Shown here: positions 1 through 7,921 of the stretch, piece after piece
Position numbering within the stretch: position 1 is the stretch's first letter
How the letters are laid out: every line of letters starts with the position of its first letter
Source of the DNA: Deferribacteres bacterium
GTDB lineage: Bacteria; Zhuqueibacterota; Zhuqueibacteria; Zhuqueibacterales; Geothermadaptataceae
DNA length: 64,000 nucleotides
Reading direction: 5' to 3'
NCBI GenBank assembly: GCA_020633675.1
Contig: JACKDE010000001.1
Coordinates: forward strand, 434,001 to 498,000
The notes under the pieces: model-generated
Seen by the model: only the letters and a program-made list of their open reading frames with translations
Database searches by the model: none
What the model was told of the DNA's origin: nothing
Translations under genes and position numbers: made by a program

Positions 1-1
1 T

Positions 2-1486
2 GTTGATGCGCTGCAAAACAAACGCAAAATTCTCATTTATGGCGATTATGATGTCGATGGTACGACATCCACGGCCATGCTCATCCTGTTCTTCCGTCAG
101 CTCGGCTATTTCGTCGATTACCACATTCCGAATCGCATTCAAGATGGCTATGGCATGAGCATCGAAACCGTTGAGGCGGCCCATAAAAAGGGCGTCGACT
201 TGATTATCACAGTGGACTGTGGTATCACGGCTATTGAAGAAATTAAGCATGCCCGCAAATTGGGCCTGGATGTCATCGTGTGCGACCATCACCAGCCCGG
301 CCCGGAATTGCCGGATGCCATCGCCGTGCTCAATCCTAAGCGAAGCGATTGCCCATATCCGTTCAAAGAGCTGGCTGGCGTGGGCGTATCTTTTAAGCTC
401 GCACAAGCCATCGCCCAAAAGGTCGGCCACAGCTTTGATGAACTCTCTAAACTGCTGGATTTGGTAGCGATCGGCAGCGCCGCGGATATCGTTCCGCTGG
501 TCGATGAAAATCGCATCATTGTGCGGGAAGGCTTGAAGGTGTTGAATGAGACCGGCAATTTAGGCTTACGCGCCTTGCTGCGGAACACCGGACTGGCTCA
601 AAAGACCATCGGCACGGGGCAGATTATTTTTATTTTGGCGCCGCGCATTAACGCTGTTGGGCGCATGGGCGATGCCAGCCGCGCGGTGGATATGCTGATC
701 GCGCAGCACGAGTCGCAAGCCTATGCTATCGCCAGCATTTTGGAGCATGAAAACAAGCAGCGCCGCAATCTTGATGAAGAGACGTTTAAGCGGGCAGTCG
801 ATATGGTGGAAAGCAAATTCGATCCGGAAAACGATGCCGCGTTTGTACTGAATTCAGAAGAATGGCATCTGGGTGTGATCGGGATTGTCGCCAGCCGCCT
901 GGTGGAAAAATATTATCGGCCAACTGTGATGATTTCCACCGAGAACGGCATCGGCAAAGGCTCTGCTCGCAGCGTGCCCGGTTTCAATATCTACGATGCC
1001 CTGGAGCATTGCTCCGACTTGATGATGACCTTTGGCGGCCACAAGTACGCAGCGGGACTCAGTATCGAAAAGGAAAAAATCGAAGAGCTGCGTGAGCGCC
1101 TGAAAACCTACACTGAACAAAATCTGACCGGCGACATGCGTGTCAAAACCCTCTCCATCGATGGTGAGCTGGCCTTTTCCGAGATCGACGATAAGTTCAT
1201 GCGCATACTGAAAATGATGGCGCCGTTCGGGCCTCAGAATATGCGCCCGGTTTTCATGAGCTCAAATGTACAGGTGGTAGGCAATGTGTCGGTCGTCGGC
1301 AAAAATCATTTACGCTTCCGTGCCTCGCAGGACGGAATCATTTTTGACACCATTGGCTTTAACCTTGGCGGTTTGTTGCACAGAGTGACGAGCAATCCCA
1401 AAGACCTTGAAATCGCGTATTTGGTTGAAGAAAACGAATGGCAGGGGCGGATCAGCACACAGCTCAGAATTAAGGATATTCGATAG
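2..1486 (+). CDS. recJ: Single-stranded-DNA-specific exonuclease RecJ, 5' end outside window
   Basis: 5'-3' single-strand DNA exonuclease of the DHH superfamily, used in recombination and mismatch or base-excision repair in the cytoplasm. The reading frame is open from the first base, so the N-terminus lies upstream; 494 residues are visible. Seen: DHH motif I as DYDVDGTT near the window start, the DHH signature VCDHH at 281-292, the AIGSAADIVPL stretch, APRINAVGRMGDA, and the DHHA1 motif GGHKYAAGLSI, followed by the C-terminal OB-type domain. All metal-binding motifs are present. The TAG stop overlaps the GTG start of the next gene by one base, so the two are probably translationally coupled although their functions are unrelated. 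Identification is secure. Confidence 0.95.
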   Translation, partial: VDALQNKRKILIYGDYDVDGTTSTAMLILFFRQLGYFVDYHIPNRIQDGYGMSIETVEAAHKKGVDLIITVDCGITAIEEIKHARKLGLDVIVCDHHQPGPELPDAIAVLNPKRSDCPYPFKELAGVGVSFKLAQAIAQKVGHSFDELSKLLDLVAIGSAADIVPLVDENRIIVREGLKVLNETGNLGLRALLRNTGLAQKTIGTGQIIFILAPRINAVGRMGDASRAVDMLIAQHESQAYAIASILEHENKQRRNLDEETFKRAVDMVESKFDPENDAAFVLNSEEWHLGVIGIVASRLVEKYYRPTVMISTENGIGKGSARSVPGFNIYDALEHCSDLMMTFGGHKYAAGLSIEKEKIEELRERLKTYTEQNLTGDMRVKTLSIDGELAFSEIDDKFMRILKMMAPFGPQNMRPVFMSSNVQVVGNVSVVGKNHLRFRASQDGIIFDTIGFNLGGLLHRVTSNPKDLEIAYLVEENEWQGRISTQLRIKDIR

Positions 1487-3150
1487 TGAAACCATTCGAG
1501 TCCAGCCTGCAGGTGCAGTCCGACGAGTTCAAAAAGCGCAAAAACCACATGCTGAATCTGTTGCAGGTTCTGCAGCAGCGCAAAAATGAAATCAGAACGC
1601 CTTCGGAAAAAGCCGTTGAAAAGTTGCGCAAGCGAGGGAAATATCCGGCTCGCGAAAAAATCAATCGCGTTCTCGATCCGGGCACGACTTTCAATGAGAT
1701 CGGGCTGTTTGCGGCCTATGATATGTATGCGGATATCCCGGGTGGCTACCCGTCAGCAGGCACGGTAGTTGGCATTGGCACGGTTTCTGGAAAAAAAGCC
1801 GTGATTGTTGTCAACGATCCGCTGGTGAAATCGGGAGCCTGGGTTGAAATTACCTGCAAAAAAAATCTGCGTGCGCAAGAGATCGCCATGGAAAATCGGC
1901 TGCCGATCATTTACATGGTCGATTCGGCAGGCGTCAATCTGGAACGGCAAGCAGAAATCTTTCCTGACCGTGATCACTTCGGCCGCATCTTCCGCAATAA
2001 CGCCAAAATGGCTGCGATGGGGATCCCACAAATCTCCTGTGTGTTCGGCTTTTGCGTGGCTGGCGGCGCCTACCTGCCGGGCATGTCCAGCGATTTGGCG
2101 ATGATTAGCGAGCACTCCAGCATGTTCTTGGCCGGACCTTTTCTGGTGAAATCCGCACTCGGCCAGGAGGTGGATTTGGAGCATCTCGGTGGCGCCAGCA
2201 TGCACAATGCCATCAGCGGGGTTGCAGATTACCAATTTGACAGTGAAGACCAGGCTTTCGAGTGGATTCGTGACCAAATTGCTGCAGTCGGTCCCGAGCC
2301 AGCCTCGCCCTTCGAGCGCAGCGCTCCAGCAGAACCGGCTTACGATCCGGATGAACTGCTTGGCATTTTGCCTACCAATAAAACAGCGACCTACGATGTG
2401 CGCGAAATCATTGCGCGCATGGTGGATGGCAGCGCGATGCAGGAATACAAGGCCAACTATGGTATGACCATCGTTACGGCATTTGCGCGACTGGGCGGCT
2501 TCACGGTCGGTATCGTCGCCAATCAGGGCATGGCGGTGAAAAAAGAAATGCCGCCGGATCATCTCGGCCGTCCGCAACCACCACAAATCCAGATGGGCAA
2601 TGTCATTTACAGCGACTCGGCCAACAAGGCGACCCATTTTATCATGCTCTGCAACGAGCGCTGTATTCCGTTGATTTTCCTGCATGACGTCACAGGTTTT
2701 ATGGTTGGCAAAATGGCGGAGACCGGTGGGATTATCCAGGATGGTGCCCAGTTTGTGAATGCACAAGCCAATTCCGTCGTGCCAAAGCTTTCGGTGGTGA
2801 TTCGCAATAGCTTTGGTGCGGGTAATTATGCTATGTGCGGCAAGTCGTATGATCCTCGCTTGATTTTTTCCTGGCCAACGGCTAAATTGGCCGTCATGGA
2901 CGGCGGCATTGCTGCGGACACAGTTTTGCTCACCAAGCGCGATCTCAACGACGAAGAAAAACAAGCCTTTCGACAGAAGCTGGTTGAAAAATACGAACAG
3001 GAAGCTTCGCCATATTACACCGCAGCGCGTATGATCGTAGATGGTATTCTCGATCCGCGCGAAACGCGGCGTGAGCTCATCAATGGCCTGGAACTGGCGG
3101 CGCACAATCCGGATGTGCCCGATTACGTTACCGGGGTGATGCGGATGTGA
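1486..3150 (+). CDS. Acyl-CoA carboxylase carboxyltransferase (beta) subunit, MCC/geranyl-CoA type
   Basis: Transfers the carboxyl group from carboxybiotin to an acyl-CoA. The 554 residues match the two-lobe carboxyltransferase fold: the N-lobe has PDRDHFGRIFRNNAKMAAMG and CVAGGAYLPGMS, the C-lobe has FLHDVTGFMVGKMAETGGI and GAGNYAMCGKSYDPRL. These are closer to methylcrotonyl-CoA or geranyl-CoA carboxylase beta (LiuB/AtuC) than to propionyl-CoA carboxylase; this is from memory of the families. GTG start at 1486 with AAGGA at 1472-1476. The next gene is AtuA-like, and AtuA and AtuC belong to one pathway in Pseudomonas, which supports an MCC/GCC role. The biotin carboxylase/BCCP alpha subunit is absent from the window, so the enzyme must be completed elsewhere. 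Substrate is inferred. Confidence 0.85.
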   Translation: MKPFESSLQVQSDEFKKRKNHMLNLLQVLQQRKNEIRTPSEKAVEKLRKRGKYPAREKINRVLDPGTTFNEIGLFAAYDMYADIPGGYPSAGTVVGIGTVSGKKAVIVVNDPLVKSGAWVEITCKKNLRAQEIAMENRLPIIYMVDSAGVNLERQAEIFPDRDHFGRIFRNNAKMAAMGIPQISCVFGFCVAGGAYLPGMSSDLAMISEHSSMFLAGPFLVKSALGQEVDLEHLGGASMHNAISGVADYQFDSEDQAFEWIRDQIAAVGPEPASPFERSAPAEPAYDPDELLGILPTNKTATYDVREIIARMVDGSAMQEYKANYGMTIVTAFARLGGFTVGIVANQGMAVKKEMPPDHLGRPQPPQIQMGNVIYSDSANKATHFIMLCNERCIPLIFLHDVTGFMVGKMAETGGIIQDGAQFVNAQANSVVPKLSVVIRNSFGAGNYAMCGKSYDPRLIFSWPTAKLAVMDGGIAADTVLLTKRDLNDEEKQAFRQKLVEKYEQEASPYYTAARMIVDGILDPRETRRELINGLELAAHNPDVPDYVTGVMRM

Positions 3151-3151
3151 G

Positions 3152-3210
3152 TATGGCTGGCGGTTGGTCGTCGGCTATGTGCTCTTGACAGCCACAGCCA
3201 CCAACCAATT
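3152..3210. repeat. CAGCNNN-type intergenic repeat, degenerate
   Basis: Contains GGTTGGT near 3163-3169 and its complement ACCAACC near 3203-3209, with GGCT/AGCC inside, forming a stem-loop. Composition resembles the CAGC heptamer arrays at 4625-4660, 5023-5044 and 62004-62080. Confidence 0.4.
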
Positions 3211-3250
3211 TCACCCTTAGCAAGCCATATATTTGACAGAAAGCAGCAGA

Positions 3251-4624
3251 ATGATGACAGATGACAAAAAAATATATATCGCGAATGGTCAGGGATTTTG
3301 GGGTGACTCGATACTCGGCCCGATCCGGCTGATTCGCGAAGGCAAGCTCGACTATCTCACTCTGGATTATCTCGCCGAAGTGACGATGAGCATCATGCAG
3401 AAGCTGAAAGCGCGCAATCCGAATGCGGGCTATGCCACCGACTTCGTGCGCATGCTGGAGCGCATCCTGCCCGAGGCAAAGACAAAAGGGGTAAAGATAA
3501 TTTCAAGCGCTGGCGGCGTCAACGCCGAAGCCTGCCTGAAAGCCACGGGCGAGGTCATTCGCAAGCTCGGATTGACTGATGTCAAGGTCGCGACAGTAAC
3601 CGGTGATGATATTTTTTTCGATATTGACGCGATTCTCGGCAAAAATGAATCGCTGAAAAATATGGACACTGGCGAGCCGCTTAGCACCATCCGCGATAGC
3701 ATCACCTCTGCCAACGCCTACCTCGGCGCATTTCCGATTGCACAGGCCTTGTCGCAGGGAGCGGATATCGTGATTTGCGGACGCGTTACCGATCCATCGT
3801 TAGTGCTGGGGCCGATGATTCACGAATTTGGATGGGGTGCGGAGGAATTCGATAAACTTGCTGCCGGTACGGTGGCAGGCCACATCGTCGAGTGCGGTGC
3901 GCAGTGCACTGGCGCCAATTACACCAACTGGCACGAAATCGACGATTTTGCGATGATCGGCTATCCGGTAATCGAAGCGAGCGCTTCGGGAGAATTTACT
4001 GTGACCAAGCACGCCAATACCGGCGGTAAAATCAGCATCGAAACCATAGCGTCGCAGCTTGTTTATGAAATGGGCGATCCGGAAAATTATATCACACCGG
4101 ATGTCATCGCGGACTTTACGACCATCCAACTGGATAATGATGGTGAGAATCGCGTGAAAGTATCTGGAATAAAGGGCAAGTCCGCAACGCCATTTTTAAA
4201 GGTCTCGATCAGCTATCTGAGTGGCTATAAAGCGCTGGGTCAGCTCACCATTGCCGGTCCGGACGCGGCCGAGAAAGCCGCCCTGTGTGCTGAAATAATC
4301 TGGAAACGGCTGGAATACGACGGCGTGACTTTCCCGGAGGAAAACAAACTTGTCGAGTTGGTTGGCACGAACGTTTGCCACGCGGGCATTGCCGAAGCGC
4401 CGCAACAGCCGGCCGAAGTGGTTTTGCGCATCGGCGTGAAGGACAGCGATAAAGCCAAAGTCGATCGTTTCGGCATGGAAATCGTGCCGTTGGTCACCAG
4501 TGGCCCGCCTGGCGTGACTGGCTTTGCAGGCGGCCGTCCAAAAGCGACGGAAATCGTTAGTTACTGGCCGGCACTGATCCCGAAATCGTTCATTCAGCCA
4601 AAGATCGTGGTGGAGACATTTTAG
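3251..4624 (+). CDS. AtuA-like protein, N-terminal (DUF1446) part as a separate protein
   Basis: AtuA proteins belong to acyclic-terpene and branched-chain acyl-CoA degradation clusters; their exact reaction is unsettled. The 457-residue protein starts with IYIANGQGFWGDS and contains SSAGGVNAEACLKA, GRVTDPSLVLGPMIHEFGW and HIVECGAQCTGANYTNW, the conserved blocks of the DUF1446 domain. It ends at the ...SFIQPKIVVETF block, before the small C-terminal domain found in full-length AtuA (about 590 aa); that domain is encoded separately at 6619-6960. Start chosen at ATG 3251 (a second ATG follows at 3254); an upstream TTG at 3233 is possible. Sits 100 bp after the carboxyltransferase gene. Family assignment is strong, function only by association. 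Confidence 0.82.
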   Translation: MMTDDKKIYIANGQGFWGDSILGPIRLIREGKLDYLTLDYLAEVTMSIMQKLKARNPNAGYATDFVRMLERILPEAKTKGVKIISSAGGVNAEACLKATGEVIRKLGLTDVKVATVTGDDIFFDIDAILGKNESLKNMDTGEPLSTIRDSITSANAYLGAFPIAQALSQGADIVICGRVTDPSLVLGPMIHEFGWGAEEFDKLAAGTVAGHIVECGAQCTGANYTNWHEIDDFAMIGYPVIEASASGEFTVTKHANTGGKISIETIASQLVYEMGDPENYITPDVIADFTTIQLDNDGENRVKVSGIKGKSATPFLKVSISYLSGYKALGQLTIAGPDAAEKAALCAEIIWKRLEYDGVTFPEENKLVELVGTNVCHAGIAEAPQQPAEVVLRIGVKDSDKAKVDRFGMEIVPLVTSGPPGVTGFAGGRPKATEIVSYWPALIPKSFIQPKIVVETF

Positions 4625-4660
4625 CGCTTGGCTTTTGGCTATTTGCTGTTGATAGCTAAG
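4625..4660. repeat. GCT-heptamer repeat before the four-helix-bundle gene
   Basis: GCT triplets spaced at 4631, 4638 and 4645 (7-nt period), with TTGGCTT, TTGGCTA, TTTGCTG. One side of the repeats flanking the S23-type gene. Confidence 0.45.
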
Positions 4661-4674
4661 AAGTTGGGAGATGC

Positions 4675-5034
4675 ATGCGAAATTTTCGGACTTTGAACAT
4701 TTGGAAGGGTGGTATTGGCATTGTCAAGCAGGTTTATCATTTAGCTGAATCATTGCCTGCTGAAGAGAAGTTTGGCTTGCGAAGCCAAATTTGTCGTGCT
4801 GCAGTATCCATTCCATCGAATATCGCCGAGGGTTGCAGTCGAAACAGCCAGGCTGATTTCAAACGCTTTTTGGAAATTGCCCTCGGTTCAGCATTTGAAC
4901 TGGAAACGCAGCTCATTCTCATCTGTGAACTTTCTTTAGTAGCAGGAGATAAAATAAACGCCCTTTTGCAGCAATTAGAAATTCAACAAAAAATGATAAA
5001 CAATCTTATTCAGAAGCTAAAGGCCAACAGCTAG
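4675..5034 (+). CDS. Four helix bundle protein (S23 / 23S rRNA intervening-sequence protein family)
   Basis: Small 119-residue protein of the family first described inside 23S rRNA intervening sequences, but here free-standing. Seen: N-terminal RNFRTLNIWKGG, then IVKQVYHLAESLPAEEKFGLRSQICRAAVSIPSNIAEG, the family signature (LRSQIxRAAVSIPSNIAEG), and FLEIALGSAFELETQLILI; four amphipathic helices are expected. Start ATG 4675 with GGGAG at 4666-4670; the other ATG at 4671 is in another frame. It lies between the AtuA halves and is bordered on both sides by copies of a heptameric intergenic repeat, and its last codons themselves form part of one copy (5023-5044). Its function is unknown; known homologues are pentameric helix bundles. 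Confidence 0.85.
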   Translation: MRNFRTLNIWKGGIGIVKQVYHLAESLPAEEKFGLRSQICRAAVSIPSNIAEGCSRNSQADFKRFLEIALGSAFELETQLILICELSLVAGDKINALLQQLEIQQKMINNLIQKLKANS

Positions 5035-5044
5035 CAGCTAGTGG
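5023..5044. repeat. CAGC heptamer repeat overlapping a stop codon
   Basis: AACAGCT AGCAGCT AGTGGCC, 7-nt period, starting inside the last codons of the four-helix-bundle gene and running beyond its TAG. Flanked by GGCC inverted ends. Confidence 0.5.
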
Positions 5045-5086
5045 CCAAAATCATCTCGCACTTGCATCATCGAAAAGGAAACCAAT

Positions 5087-6622
5087 ATGAACACGACCAA
5101 CAAGGACACCTCTTCCGCGCTGGAAGCGCTTTCAGATGAATTGAACTTGAACGATCACGCCATTGCCATGATTCTGGCCGCCGGCCACGGCAAGCGTATC
5201 AAGTCGGAAACGCCCAAAATGATCCACAAAATCTGGGGCGTGCCGACGGTCCTGCGCGTGGCCAACGCAGCGCGTGATGGCCTAAGCACGAAAAACCAGA
5301 TCATCATCGTCGGCATCAAGGCCGAAGAAGTTGCGGAGGCTTGTGGCAAGACCAGCCATCGCGTATATGCGTACCAGGCTGAACAGCGCGGAACTGGCCA
5401 CGCCGTCCGCATCGGGCTTGATCCGATCAAAGAAAAGAACTATCAGGGCACAATCTATATTTTTCCCGGCGATGTCGGTCTCTTGAATCGTGATGTCGTG
5501 AGCTCATTCCACAAGGCCTTTGTGGCAAATCCGTGCGACATGATGGTATTGACCAGCATTTTTAAAGGCCCGGCTGACGAAAATTATTATGGCCGTATCA
5601 TTCGTGTACCAGCGACGGATGTCGAAGGGCAGCTCTCTGGCGAGGACGAGGGAAAAGTCATCGAGATCATCGAGCACAAAGATATTTTATCCAAGAAAGA
5701 TGGCGAGCCATATATTACGCAGTACAACGGTCGACGCTACGCCTTTACTCGCCAGCAACTGCTGGAAACGCGTGAGTTTAACACCGGGCTGTTTGCATTT
5801 CGCAGCCAAACCCTGATGCACCACATTTATCATTTGCGCGAGGACAATGTGCAGGGTGAGCTGTATGTCACCGACCTCATTGCAATTTTTAATCAAAATG
5901 GCTTGAGTGTGCGTGCCTTTGCCACTACTGACGAGAATGCCGTGCTCGGTTTTAATGTCAAGAGCGTGCTCAAACAAATGGAAGATATCGCTCGCCACGA
6001 TGCCTATGAAAAACTCAAGGACATCATCACTATCCTCGACAAAGAAGATTTTTATATTGCCGAAGAGGTCATCGAACAGATTATTCGCAAAGACGCCGAG
6101 CATGGCCCGCTGGATATTGTTATTGGGCCTGGCGTGCACGTTGGGCCGAACGTGCACCTGGATCGCGGTGTTGATATCGGCAGCCGCGCCTACCTCGATG
6201 GCAATGTGATATTGGGCGAAGGCGTCAAGATTCAACAGGATGTGCACATCAGCACCTATGCCCACCAGACGCTCAAAATCGGTGATCACACCGAAATTTT
6301 CTACGGCAATATCATCAAAGGCGATTTGATGATCGGCATCAACTGCAGCATCGAATCCGGCGTGAATATGACTGGCTCAGACGATAATCCGGTGCGCATC
6401 GGCAACAATGTGCTGATCAAAGGTACTTCGTATGTTTTCGGCTGCGTGATCGAAGATGATGTCTGGATCGAACGCTCGGTCTTGAAAAATCAATATATCG
6501 AAAAAACAGTTCGCAAAGATGGCACGGTCCAGCCCATCCGTTGGATTATGCCACCGCCGGAAGGGCTGGACTCGATCCGTCCGGCAGTTAGCGAAGACTA
6601 TCAAAATCCGGAGAAAAAGTGA
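5087..6622 (+). CDS. GlmU-like nucleotidyltransferase with left-handed beta-helix domain
   Basis: Sugar-phosphate nucleotidyltransferase of the GlmU/GlgC type, 511 residues. N-terminal Rossmann-like domain carries AMILAAGHGKRIKSETPKMIH (nucleotide binding, G-x-G-x-R...PK), QAEQRGTGHAV, and PGDVGLLN, with the TGLFAF and GELYVTDLI blocks seen in GlmU pyrophosphorylase domains. From about residue 345 there are hexapeptide repeats (IGPGVHVGPNVHLDRGVDIG...), a left-handed beta-helix, ending with an unusual tail. It has the uridyltransferase signature but whether it makes UDP-GlcNAc is inference. Start ATG 5087 with AAGGAAA upstream. Its stop overlaps the GTG of the next gene (GTGA), so it is coupled to the AtuA C-terminal gene, an odd partner for a sugar enzyme. 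Confidence 0.8.
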   Translation: MNTTNKDTSSALEALSDELNLNDHAIAMILAAGHGKRIKSETPKMIHKIWGVPTVLRVANAARDGLSTKNQIIIVGIKAEEVAEACGKTSHRVYAYQAEQRGTGHAVRIGLDPIKEKNYQGTIYIFPGDVGLLNRDVVSSFHKAFVANPCDMMVLTSIFKGPADENYYGRIIRVPATDVEGQLSGEDEGKVIEIIEHKDILSKKDGEPYITQYNGRRYAFTRQQLLETREFNTGLFAFRSQTLMHHIYHLREDNVQGELYVTDLIAIFNQNGLSVRAFATTDENAVLGFNVKSVLKQMEDIARHDAYEKLKDIITILDKEDFYIAEEVIEQIIRKDAEHGPLDIVIGPGVHVGPNVHLDRGVDIGSRAYLDGNVILGEGVKIQQDVHISTYAHQTLKIGDHTEIFYGNIIKGDLMIGINCSIESGVNMTGSDDNPVRIGNNVLIKGTSYVFGCVIEDDVWIERSVLKNQYIEKTVRKDGTVQPIRWIMPPPEGLDSIRPAVSEDYQNPEKK

Positions 6623-6960
6623 AGCGAATCCGCTTAAAAGATATCGCCTATGCACGCAGCGGCGATAAAGGCGATGCCAGCAATGTCGGTATCGTCGCTT
6701 ATGACGATGCCGGTTATGCTTTTTTGAAAAGTTTGCTCACCCCCGAGCGCGTCAAATCCCATTTTAAGGAAATATGCAATGGTGATGTTGAGCGCTATGA
6801 AATTCCGAACTTGCGTGCGCTCAACTTCATTCTGCATGATGCGCTTGGCGGTGGTGGATCGGAGAGTCTGAAAACCGATGCACAGGGCAAAACCCACGGG
6901 CTGGGATTGCTGTATCTCGAAGCGGATGCGCCAGACGATCTGCCGTTGCATGAACGCTGA
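6619..6960 (+). CDS. AtuA-like ferredoxin-fold C-terminal domain protein
   Basis: 113-residue protein equal to the C-terminal domain of AtuA. Seen: LKDIAYARSGDKGDASNVGIVAY at the start, LTPERVKSHF, VERYEIPNLRALNFILHDALGGGG, and QGKTHGLGLLYLEAD, all characteristic of the AtuA C-terminal ferredoxin-like fold. It presumably associates with the DUF1446 protein at 3251-4624 to rebuild the complete AtuA, as split forms are known in other bacteria. GTG start at 6619 overlapping the upstream stop by 4 bases. That the two halves lie 2 kb apart with two unrelated genes between them is unusual. Domain identity is clear; the interaction is inference. Confidence 0.85.
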   Translation: MKRIRLKDIAYARSGDKGDASNVGIVAYDDAGYAFLKSLLTPERVKSHFKEICNGDVERYEIPNLRALNFILHDALGGGGSESLKTDAQGKTHGLGLLYLEADAPDDLPLHER

Positions 6961-7005
6961 GACGAGCTGGTCACGATGCAGTCTTAAACCGAAAGCGTGG
7001 TGAAA

Positions 7006-7800
7006 ATGGATACTTCTCAAAATCTGAACTTCTCCGTCAAACAGGGGATTGGCCACCTGATCATCGATCGACCGCCAGTCAATGCTCTCGGACGCGAGTT
7101 GATTCAGGATTTGACCAAATTCGCGATTGGACTGAACAAAATGATCTTCGCAGGGCAGGCTGATGTCCGCGCGCTCATTCTGTCTGCAAACGGCAACCAT
7201 TTTTGCGCTGGCGCCGATTTGAAAGAGCGCCAGAGCATGTCTGAAGATCAGGTCGAAAAGGCGGTGACCGCCACCCGTGAAATGACCAATGCCATGGCCA
7301 ATATCAGCGTGCCGGTGATCGCTGCGATTCACGGCTCTGCCATTGGCGGTGGCATGGAGCTGGCGTTGGCGGCTGATTTGCGCGTGCTGGCGGTCAATGC
7401 AACCATGGGCCTGCGCGAAACCGCTCTGGCAATTATTCCGGGAGCGGGCGGCACCCAGCGTTTGCCATGCCTGATTGGCCCGTCCAAAGCAATGTACTGG
7501 ATCACCTCGGCAAAAATATTTAGTGCCTATCAATGTCTGCAGGATGGTGTCGCCAATTTTGTAGTCAACGATGCTGACTTGTTGAACAAGGCGCGCGAAA
7601 TTGCCGGCGAGATTGCACAAAATGGACCGATTGCGGTGCGGGCTGCCAAGGAAGCGATCGTGCGTGGCCTCGACGTAGAAGCGCACATCGGCATGGAGAT
7701 CGAGCGCCAAAGCTACGCGCGTATTATACCGACCGAGGATCGGCTGGAGGCGCTGAAAGCATTTCAGGAGAAAAGGCCGCCGGTTTTCAAGGGGCGATAG
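7006..7800 (+). CDS. Enoyl-CoA hydratase, methylglutaconyl-CoA hydratase (AUH/LiuC)-like
   Basis: Crotonase-fold hydratase, 264 residues. Seen: oxyanion-hole block CAGADLKER at residues 67-75, AAIHGSAIGGGMELALAADLR at about 107-126 with the first catalytic Glu at 118, and GLRETALAIIPGAGGTQRLP with the second catalytic Glu at 138. The C-terminus YARIIPTEDRLEALKAF followed by EKRPPVFKG closely resembles human AUH, so hydration of 3-methylglutaconyl-CoA to HMG-CoA is the most likely reaction, which fits the MCC-type carboxyltransferase upstream. ATG 7006 chosen; in-frame GTG codons at 6997 and 7000 are alternatives. Substrate is inferred from these features and context. Confidence 0.85.
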   Translation: MDTSQNLNFSVKQGIGHLIIDRPPVNALGRELIQDLTKFAIGLNKMIFAGQADVRALILSANGNHFCAGADLKERQSMSEDQVEKAVTATREMTNAMANISVPVIAAIHGSAIGGGMELALAADLRVLAVNATMGLRETALAIIPGAGGTQRLPCLIGPSKAMYWITSAKIFSAYQCLQDGVANFVVNDADLLNKAREIAGEIAQNGPIAVRAAKEAIVRGLDVEAHIGMEIERQSYARIIPTEDRLEALKAFQEKRPPVFKGR

Positions 7801-7921
7801 TCTCTGTAAACAATGTGACATCAAGTTTTAAGCTGTGCAGTGGTCAGTTGGAATTTTCGACGCTAAATTCTATTGTTTTAAATTTTAGAAGAGTACCCGA
7901 AACCAGTCGTGGAAAAAGAAC

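Noticed and set aside
1753..3105. 450-codon frame opposite the carboxyltransferase
   Set aside because: It is the antisense of a clearly conserved gene; the translation is rich in His, Arg and Cys and shows no family pattern.
6634..7824. 396-codon antisense frame across the AtuA-C and hydratase genes
   Set aside because: Spans two conserved + strand genes and has no motif of its own.
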